This document shows, piece after piece, positions 58,617 through 64,000 of a stretch of DNA of 64,000 nucleotides. Position numbers and translations under genes: made by a program. The stretch covers positions 1,426,001 to 1,490,000 of the forward strand of contig JADJWS010000001.1 in the NCBI GenBank assembly GCA_016716235.1. The letters are read 5' to 3'. Numbering within the stretch: the stretch's first letter is position 1; each line of letters starts with the position of its first letter. Origin of the DNA: Candidatus Defluviilinea gracilis (GTDB lineage Bacteria; Chloroflexota; Anaerolineae; Anaerolineales; Villigracilaceae). Below the pieces are notes generated by a model that was given only the letters and a program-made list of their open reading frames with translations, was not told the DNA's origin and did no database searches.

Positions 58617-60641
58617 TTATTCAAGACAGTATAACGAATCGATCACAGGGATCGCATCCGGCGATATCGATTCCAACCTGCCCATGATCCGGCATACTTG
58701 TTGCGCGATATAAGGGTCGGCTGAAATCACCGGCGCGAGTTCGGTCAGGCGCTCTGTATCCCCGGTAACTGCGTATGCCTGGAGGAACGGCATCCATTCG
58801 ATCAGGTCGGATGGGGCGAAGCCCAGCGCCTGCGCTTCTTTTCCCAAGCCGACGATTGCTTCCCACTCCCCGCGTTGACGAGCCAGATCGGCAGACTGGT
58901 AAAAGTAGCACCAGCCGCGCGGAGGCTCGGGTCCGAAAACAAGTTGAGGCGGCGTGTGAGGCGTTTCATCCGCGAGAACATGTTCGAGTTCGGAAAACGA
59001 TCCGATGACGCGAATCGAATCCGATTCAGTAGTGGAAAATTCAGGCTGAAGTCCATCAATCACATGCACGCATGAACTGGGCGATGGTTGCGAGATGATC
59101 AGGATGTTGCGATAATTTTTGTACGTGAGGATTCCGCGGCGATTGTCATACTCCTGCCGTTCGCGGGTAAGAACCTTTTGCACAGTATTTTTATTCAGGA
59201 CAGCCGCATACAGCGAGGGCTGCGCCATCTCGTCGTTCTGACTTTCAGGATAATACAGAAAATTTGCGGGTCCCCAAACAAAATAATCCTCTTCGGTCGA
59301 CACCGAAGCGATATTTGCGATCAATGTAGTGTTGGTTTGAAATTGCGGCGCGCGCCATGCAACCTGCCACCAGAAATCGCGCGTCCGTTGAGTTTGGGTC
59401 GCGTATTGCAATCCGTTTCCGTAGTGAGTGAACACAGAAGCAAGGATGAAAATCGCGAGTATGCCCCAACGCGCCGATGGTTTCGACAACCCGGACACCC
59501 ATGCCGCGATGAGGATCGCCGCGCCGAGGGAAGCCGCAAGCGTGTAACGTGAAAACGAGGGGAACCACACTTCCCGGTTGGCGAGCGTCACCGGCGCCAG
59601 CCCGAACACGAGCGCCGCCAACCCCAGCCAGATCATCTCGCTCTTCCAGGTTGAGGAGTCGGTTTGCGCCGCGTTATCTTGCGACTCCATTCGCCGTAGC
59701 ATAACAAACGACAGCGCGACCGAAGCAACTCCGATCGTTAGCCCGATCAAACGATGGGTGTTCTCTTGAACCAAGCCAACTTGTTGAAGCGGCGTTACCC
59801 AGGCGGCAACCAACGTTTCGAACATGTTCTGCGCTTGCGAATATCCCCACCGAAATATCGTCTGTAACGGGTAGAGAAATACATCGCCTAATTGCATCCC
59901 TACATCGGTCGCGCCGCGTTCATTTTCAAAGAAGAAGATTCGCCACGCAAAGAATAGCGCAGGAACAAGCAGCGCGGGGAATCCTTGCTGGAACGCGCGG
60001 ATGACCTTTTGCCGGGCTGACGCTCCCTCTCTCCATGTCAAAAGAAAGATGCACGTCCAACGGATCGCTTCAAAGCCGATGTACCATTCGATCTGCGAAA
60101 GATAAAACAATCCCAACAGGATCGAGAATCCATGCAAGAACCATGCGCGACTTCGATGTGGAGTTGTGACTGCCTGCATCGTGAATGCAACAGACCAAGT
60201 TGCAGAGGCGAGACCGGCAAGATAATATTGATAGGTGATGCCGTTGGGTTGCGAGAGAAACCCGGGATAGATCAGGAAAAGCAACGAGGTTATAAAAGAA
60301 AACGTGCGCTCACGCGGCCACAGGGTTATGCAAAACGTCCATACGCCCAGCGCTCCGAGAACGCGAAACGCAAACGCCGAGAGATTGTAATAAAGCGGAT
60401 TCGCGCCAAACAAGGCAAACAGCGGACTCATCAAGAGCGCGCCTGCCGGGCGGTCGATGCTGTAAATTTCACGGATCGCCTCCGCCCCGCGCGCGCCCGC
60501 CGCGAACATGATGTACCAATCGTCAAAATAATATCCGAATCGAAAAACAAACGGCAGATAGACCAATGCCGCGATCACGGTCAGCAAGATGCCAGCCATC
60601 AAACCATCGGACAATTTGTTGACGCGAAGATGCATGTTCAT
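58617..60641 (-). CDS. Large membrane protein, GT-C-like
   Basis: A 674-residue polytopic protein. After the first helix there is a YYFDDWYIMFAAGARGAEAI segment whose DD pair is like the acidic loop of GT-C enzymes. About ten membrane segments follow, then a soluble C-terminal region (LADETPHTPPQLVFGPEPPR; EWEAIVGLGKEAQALGFAPS) with helix pairs resembling TPR-like repeats. Its start overlaps the stop of the Gfo/Idh gene by 4 bases. The role is probably glycan assembly. No catalytic function can be proved here. Confidence 0.62.
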   Translation of the reverse strand: MNMHLRVNKLSDGLMAGILLTVIAALVYLPFVFRFGYYFDDWYIMFAAGARGAEAIREIYSIDRPAGALLMSPLFALFGANPLYYNLSAFAFRVLGALGVWTFCITLWPRERTFSFITSLLFLIYPGFLSQPNGITYQYYLAGLASATWSVAFTMQAVTTPHRSRAWFLHGFSILLGLFYLSQIEWYIGFEAIRWTCIFLLTWREGASARQKVIRAFQQGFPALLVPALFFAWRIFFFENERGATDVGMQLGDVFLYPLQTIFRWGYSQAQNMFETLVAAWVTPLQQVGLVQENTHRLIGLTIGVASVALSFVMLRRMESQDNAAQTDSSTWKSEMIWLGLAALVFGLAPVTLANREVWFPSFSRYTLAASLGAAILIAAWVSGLSKPSARWGILAIFILASVFTHYGNGLQYATQTQRTRDFWWQVAWRAPQFQTNTTLIANIASVSTEEDYFVWGPANFLYYPESQNDEMAQPSLYAAVLNKNTVQKVLTRERQEYDNRRGILTYKNYRNILIISQPSPSSCVHVIDGLQPEFSTTESDSIRVIGSFSELEHVLADETPHTPPQLVFGPEPPRGWCYFYQSADLARQRGEWEAIVGLGKEAQALGFAPSDLIEWMPFLQAYAVTGDTERLTELAPVISADPYIAQQVCRIMGRLESISPDAIPVIDSLYCLE

Positions 60642-61675
60642 TGTGTTGATATTTTAATTCGAGTCCCCGAATTGCTGGAAGCCAAAACAGCGCCGATCAA
60701 CCGTTGGACATTGATCCCATCCTCCAGCGGACAAGACGACTCAACCTCGCCGCGCGCGACGGCGATGAAATGTTTCATCTCGTCCATGAACATGACGTTG
60801 CGTTCAAACTCAGGGGCGGGCTGGTACACCTCCCAAGCCTTTTCCCCCCCTTCGACTTCGCCTACGTTATCAATGTGACTCCGCTCAGCGCGATAGATCT
60901 GCGTCGCGCCATCTGCGAGATTCCACTGCAACGAGCCTTTCGTACCGACTACTTCAAAATAATGCGCGGGCGGTTGTTGGTTGTAATCGAGATGGATGCT
61001 TCCCAGCGCACTATTCTCAAACCGCAGACCGATCTTCGCCGTGTCTTCCACGTCCACTTCCAAGTCGCTGAGTTTAGCGGTGAATCCCCAAACGGATTCG
61101 ACTTTCCCGACCAGCCACGGAAGATAATCGAGCGAGTGACATTGAGTCAACACAACGCCCCCGCCCATGTCGGCGCGCGCCGCGTAGCCTTGACGATAGT
61201 CCTCCCACGGATGCCATGCGGGCAGGTATTCGCCGAAATGTACATGCGCCGAGATCACACGTCCGATCTCGCCATCCGAGATCAACTGCTTGGCTTTCAT
61301 CATCCCTGGATGAAAACGAAATTGGAATCCGACGACGACGCGTCCGCCGCCCTTCTTGAGCGCGGACTCGAGTTCGTCAATCCGATCCATCGAATGCGAG
61401 AGTGGCTTCTCCAGCAACAGCGAGCATCCCGCTTCCGCGGCGGGGATGGCGACATCAAGATGAAGCGACGTGGGATTCGAAACGATGACTGCGTCGGGCT
61501 TGTGTTTTTCGAGCGCGGCTTGCAAGTCAGTTTCTTGAGGGAATCCTGCCAACTCTTCCTCGGGCATGGTCGCCTTGCGCGTACGATATAAAACAATATC
61601 CTTCTCGCCCAATGCGATGAGATTCCGCATGTGGCGGCGACCGATGGAACCGAGACCTGCGATTAAGAATTTCAT
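60638..61675 (-). CDS. Gfo/Idh/MocA family oxidoreductase
   Basis: A 345-residue protein: Rossmann start MKFLIAGLGSIGRRHMRNLI, the EKPL segment (CSLLLEKPLSHSMDRIDELE) that carries a catalytic Lys, and MGGGVVLTQCHSLDYLPWLV with the His used in sugar binding. Members oxidise or reduce sugar nucleotides or inositols. In a nonulosonic/surface-glycan cluster it could act as a UDP-sugar oxidase or dehydrogenase. A repeat lies in front of the gene (61685-61764). Confidence 0.88.
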   Translation of the reverse strand: MKFLIAGLGSIGRRHMRNLIALGEKDIVLYRTRKATMPEEELAGFPQETDLQAALEKHKPDAVIVSNPTSLHLDVAIPAAEAGCSLLLEKPLSHSMDRIDELESALKKGGGRVVVGFQFRFHPGMMKAKQLISDGEIGRVISAHVHFGEYLPAWHPWEDYRQGYAARADMGGGVVLTQCHSLDYLPWLVGKVESVWGFTAKLSDLEVDVEDTAKIGLRFENSALGSIHLDYNQQPPAHYFEVVGTKGSLQWNLADGATQIYRAERSHIDNVGEVEGGEKAWEVYQPAPEFERNVMFMDEMKHFIAVARGEVESSCPLEDGINVQRLIGAVLASSNSGTRIKISTQ

Positions 61676-61684
61676 AAAACCCTT

Positions 61685-61764
61685 TTACCACAAAGGACAC
61701 GAAGGACACAAAGTTTATAAACCCAAAGGTTTTCCTTTGTGCTCTTTGTGTCCTTCGTGTTTAA
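61685..61764. repeat. Palindromic repeat (TTTACCACAAAGGACACGAAG ... family)
   Basis: Begins TTACCACAAAGGACACGAAG and ends TTGTGTCCTTCGTGTTTA, near inverse copies around an AT-rich centre. Same family as 50331-50400 and 7121-7190. It separates the Gfo/Idh gene from a sulfotransferase. Confidence 0.75.
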
Positions 61765-61769
61765 AAAAA

Positions 61770-62822
61770 TCACCAATCCAAATCCTTTTCAAACTTCCAT
61801 TTCACCAGCATCTCACCCGCGACCTCTTTGAACACGTATCTATCCTTCGCGGAAAATAATCTCTGCCAATTGCCAGCCTGTCCCTTCGGGAGGAAGGACG
61901 CGATTCCCTCATCCCGTTTTGCCTGCCACTCCTCATCGGGATTGGATGTCATCTCGGCTTGAATCTTCTTCTCCAGCGATTTGTGAATCGTCTTCACGCC
62001 GAGAAATTTCCACAAACGAGACATTTCCTTGAACGGATTGTTCAGCAAATCCTCGTAGCGCAGACTAAAATAGTTTTTGCCGTACAGTTTTCGCGCTTCG
62101 TCGTCGGTCTCTTGCAGGTTGGTCACCCATCCCTTCGCCACGCGGCGGATGAACGACTCGGTGAAGATCGAACGGCGTCCGTCGCTGAACGAAGCGGAAT
62201 CAGTCCGAAGATCCGCAATGATGCGTTTGTCTTCCGCGGACAAAAATTTGGAGTCCTCCACAAAATTCCGAAAGCGTTCCGAGATCAGCACATCGCGTCC
62301 ATCGCGGACGATGTAGACGAGTTTCGCGTCGGGGTAGATCGCGCGCATGTCGCGCACCGCCGCGCCGTGAATCGTGGACGAGGGGCTCTTGTCGCCGACG
62401 ATGCGTTTGCCTTCGCGCGCCGCGTCGCGTTCCATGATGAAATCGGCGGCGGCGCGGAGGACAAGCGGCGAAAGATCGCGCGCATGATTCCAGCGATTCG
62501 ACTTGCGCGTGAGCCACTCCTCCATTTCAGGCGAATCGACCAGCGCCTTCAACAGCGGCTTGCGCGTGAAGAAGTGCGCCTGATAGTTGCAATGCACGTC
62601 GGGATGCAGACGCGCGAGGCGCATGAGGAGCGTGGTGCCAGAACGCGCATGACCGAGGATGAAAAATTTTTCGCGCGGGAAGAATTGTTTTACCTCGTCC
62701 ACTTCCTCGCGCGTGATGGCAGGGATGGCGTTGCGGCTTTTCTTTTTCGGTTCGCCTTTGAGGAGAATTCGGGCGGCGGATTTGATTCGGGCAAGCAATT
62801 CCATGAGACCTCGTTCGAGCAT
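61770..62822 (-). CDS. Sulfotransferase family protein
   Basis: A 350-residue sulfotransferase: FFILGHARSGTTLLMRLARL as the PAPS 5' loop, AKLVYIVRDGRDVLISERFR as the 3' site and NPFKEMSRLWKFLGVKTIHK near the end. Sequence before the loop (KGEPKKKSRNAIPAITREEV) is basic and probably flexible. Its C-terminal segment (GNWQRLFSAKDRYVFKEVAG) resembles the ending of the other sulfotransferase (49465-50319). It likely sulfates a surface glycan using PAPS from the fusion at 56790-58514. A copy of its 5' end lies just upstream (62886-62965). Confidence 0.88.
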   Translation of the reverse strand: MLERGLMELLARIKSAARILLKGEPKKKSRNAIPAITREEVDEVKQFFPREKFFILGHARSGTTLLMRLARLHPDVHCNYQAHFFTRKPLLKALVDSPEMEEWLTRKSNRWNHARDLSPLVLRAAADFIMERDAAREGKRIVGDKSPSSTIHGAAVRDMRAIYPDAKLVYIVRDGRDVLISERFRNFVEDSKFLSAEDKRIIADLRTDSASFSDGRRSIFTESFIRRVAKGWVTNLQETDDEARKLYGKNYFSLRYEDLLNNPFKEMSRLWKFLGVKTIHKSLEKKIQAEMTSNPDEEWQAKRDEGIASFLPKGQAGNWQRLFSAKDRYVFKEVAGEMLVKWKFEKDLDW

Positions 62823-62885
62823 GCGATATAAGTTCTAACTCTTCACTTTGAAAATTCGGAGTTCAACTCCGAATTTTCAAAGCAG

Positions 62886-62965
62886 CAATGGCAGGGATGG
62901 CGTTGCTGCTTTTCTTTTTCGGTTCGCCTTTGAGCAAAACGCGCGCGGCGGATTTGATGCGCTTA
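62886..62965 (-). pseudogene. Partial duplicate of the sulfotransferase 5' end
   Basis: The minus strand here encodes KRIKSAARVLLKGEPKKKSS followed by NAIPAIAA, close to codons 13-38 of the sulfotransferase at 61770-62822 (RIKSAARILLKGEPKKKSRN). About 80 bases are shared with several substitutions, and nothing else of the gene follows. It is a tail left by a duplication or by deletion of a second sulfotransferase gene. Confidence 0.85.
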
Positions 62966-63571
62966 ATTGTCTCCACGAATTTCTCCAGGATCAGCCAGAA
63001 TCTTCTCCCATTTTATTAGTTCTATATGTAAATAAGCTTCTCGTTCTGCAATATAAATTGTATTATTGTCTATCCAAGAAACAGGAGAACGCATATCGAA
63101 TTTGCAACTACGAGTAGGATAATTGTTGTATAACCCTAAGTCGCGTTGCAAAAACGGAAACTGTCTATATCGAACGATGATCTCGATATGATCCATCCCA
63201 CCATGACCATTATTTGTTTCACAATACATACTTATCATCTTTGTACCATCTGGCGAAATCTCTTCATGGGTTGGAGTTTGATGCGAATGATAACGATGGA
63301 AAGGTATTGTCGCCAATGCAAAAAGGATGGATACACCGCCGATCAATAAAACTACCAGCCGTTGAAATATACTCCCAAAAAACAACATGACAGAAGTTAC
63401 ACAACTAATAACTATCACAAAGGAAGAGAAGCCAATTGAAAACCAATCGTTATACCAAGAGTAATCAGTCAGCACACCTAACCAAAAGACGCAAATAACA
63501 AGAATATTGAAGGCAAGCGAAGTTTTCCAAATGATACTTTTTCGTTTTGGCTCAAGTTGTGTCTTCTGCAT
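62963..63571 (-). CDS. Hypothetical membrane protein
   Basis: A 202-residue protein with three likely membrane segments in the first 90 residues (TSLAFNILVICVFWLGVLTD; IGFSSFVIVISCVTSVMLFF; LVVLLIGGVSILFALATIPF) and an outer or inner soluble part (ISPDGTKMISMYCETNNGHG ending LIKWEKILADPGEIRGDN). Base composition is more AT-rich than that of its neighbours, so it may be acquired. No family recognised. Its end touches the sulfotransferase remnant. Confidence 0.6.
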   Translation of the reverse strand: MQKTQLEPKRKSIIWKTSLAFNILVICVFWLGVLTDYSWYNDWFSIGFSSFVIVISCVTSVMLFFGSIFQRLVVLLIGGVSILFALATIPFHRYHSHQTPTHEEISPDGTKMISMYCETNNGHGGMDHIEIIVRYRQFPFLQRDLGLYNNYPTRSCKFDMRSPVSWIDNNTIYIAEREAYLHIELIKWEKILADPGEIRGDN

Positions 63572-63595
63572 ATTACCTCCTCCAGTTCAACATCC

Positions 63596-64000
63596 TCATC
63601 CTTCCAACTTCCTCACCCCACTCACGTCGGCGAACAACGCCAGCTCGCGGATGGACTTTTTCTTGACGGGATGCACAAGGTCGGAGGCGATGTCCATCAA
63701 TGGCACGAGGACGAACGCGCGTTCGTGCAGGTGCGGATGCGGAATCGTGAGCGCGGGCGAGTACAGCACGAGATCGTCGTAGAACAAAATGTCAATGTCA
63801 ATCAGGCGCGGACCGTTCGGGAACGACTCTTTCCGTCCCAACGCGACTTCCAGCCGCTTGAGATGTTTGATCAACTGTTCGGGCTTGAGATACGTCTCGA
63901 CGCGCACGACCTGATTGAGAAATTTTTCCTGTTCCTTGAATCCCCACGGATCGGTCTCATACACCGCCGACCTTGCTTTCACTTCCATTTGCGGGGCAAG
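63596..64000 (-). CDS. folK: 2-amino-4-hydroxy-6-hydroxymethyldihydropteridine pyrophosphokinase, 5' end beyond the window
   Basis: The 3' end of folK, running off the right edge of the window. Visible signatures are SAVYETDPWGFKEQEKFLNQ, VVRVETYLKPEQLIKHLKRL, GRKESFPNGPRLIDIDILFY and LTIPHPHLHERAFVLVPLMD, the pterin and ATP-binding residues of this kinase. The frame continues upstream of the first Met at 63988 (LAPQ before MEVKAR), so that Met is not the real start. The enzyme makes the pyrophosphorylated pterin for folate synthesis. Confidence 0.92.
   Translation of the reverse strand, partial: LAPQMEVKARSAVYETDPWGFKEQEKFLNQVVRVETYLKPEQLIKHLKRLEVALGRKESFPNGPRLIDIDILFYDDLVLYSPALTIPHPHLHERAFVLVPLMDIASDLVHPVKKKSIRELALFADVSGVRKLEG

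Overview
The window is bacterial chromosome with no rRNA, tRNA or CRISPR array that I can see. The mix of genes (many multi-spanning GT-C type membrane glycosyltransferase-like proteins, an ECF sigma factor paired with a DUF4367-like anti-sigma protein, MASE1/PAS and PAS/GAF histidine kinases, EttA, FolK), together with many short palindromic intergenic repeats, looks like an environmental Anaerolineae-type member of Chloroflexota. That assignment is an inference from style, not from a marker gene.

Layout. (1) 1-16.3 kb, + strand: a surface-polysaccharide locus. It has a class II glutaminase fused to a PP-loop sugar amidotransferase, two Wzx-like flippases, a HisH/HisF/WbuX-type trio for amidation of N-acetyl sugars, a GT4 glycosyltransferase, WecE aminotransferase, a methyltransferase and two paralogous large membrane proteins. 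(2) 16.3-20.7 kb, mainly - strand: a gene-turnover zone with DUF433/DUF5615 and BrnT/BrnA toxin-antitoxin pairs, three copies of a DUF559 nuclease-like gene (one a remnant, one cut by an insertion), and an ISAs1-family element with clear ends and target duplication but a frameshifted transposase. (3) 21-27.5 kb, - strand, visibly AT-rich: one overlapping operon vsr - C5 methyltransferase - ParB-like (split by a frameshift) - SNF2-type helicase - DUF3883 nuclease-like protein. It is a candidate DNA-modification-linked defence system and is followed upstream by a NYN-domain gene. (4) 28.4-32.8 kb: ettA, followed by an array in which the last 17-34 codons of ettA plus a distinctive hairpin recur, separated by small cargo genes (DUF3592-like protein, DUF4258/DUF2283 pair, SDR). 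The copies differ largely at synonymous sites, which suggests serial acquisition of foreign ettA 3' ends rather than local decay. (5) 32.8-44.6 kb: flavin monooxygenase, chagasin-like lipoprotein, two sensor histidine kinases flanking an ECF sigma/anti-sigma pair, and a GT-C protein. (6) 44.7-62.8 kb, nearly all - strand: a second glycan locus with two alkaline-phosphatase-superfamily membrane proteins, NeuB-like synthase without a SAF domain, a NeuA-HAD fusion, PtmA-like SDR, a Gfo/Idh oxidoreductase, a bifunctional sulfate adenylyltransferase/APS kinase and two sulfotransferases. (7) 63-64 kb: a membrane protein and the edge of folK.

How it fits together: regions 1 and 6 can jointly make an amidinated/aminodideoxy-sugar and nonulosonic-acid-containing, sulfated surface glycan. 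PAPS from the Sat-CysC fusion would feed the two sulfotransferases. Regions 2-4 are accessory DNA. Dispersed palindromic repeats sit between genes throughout, and in at least two cases the repeat sequence has become part of a coding region in frame.
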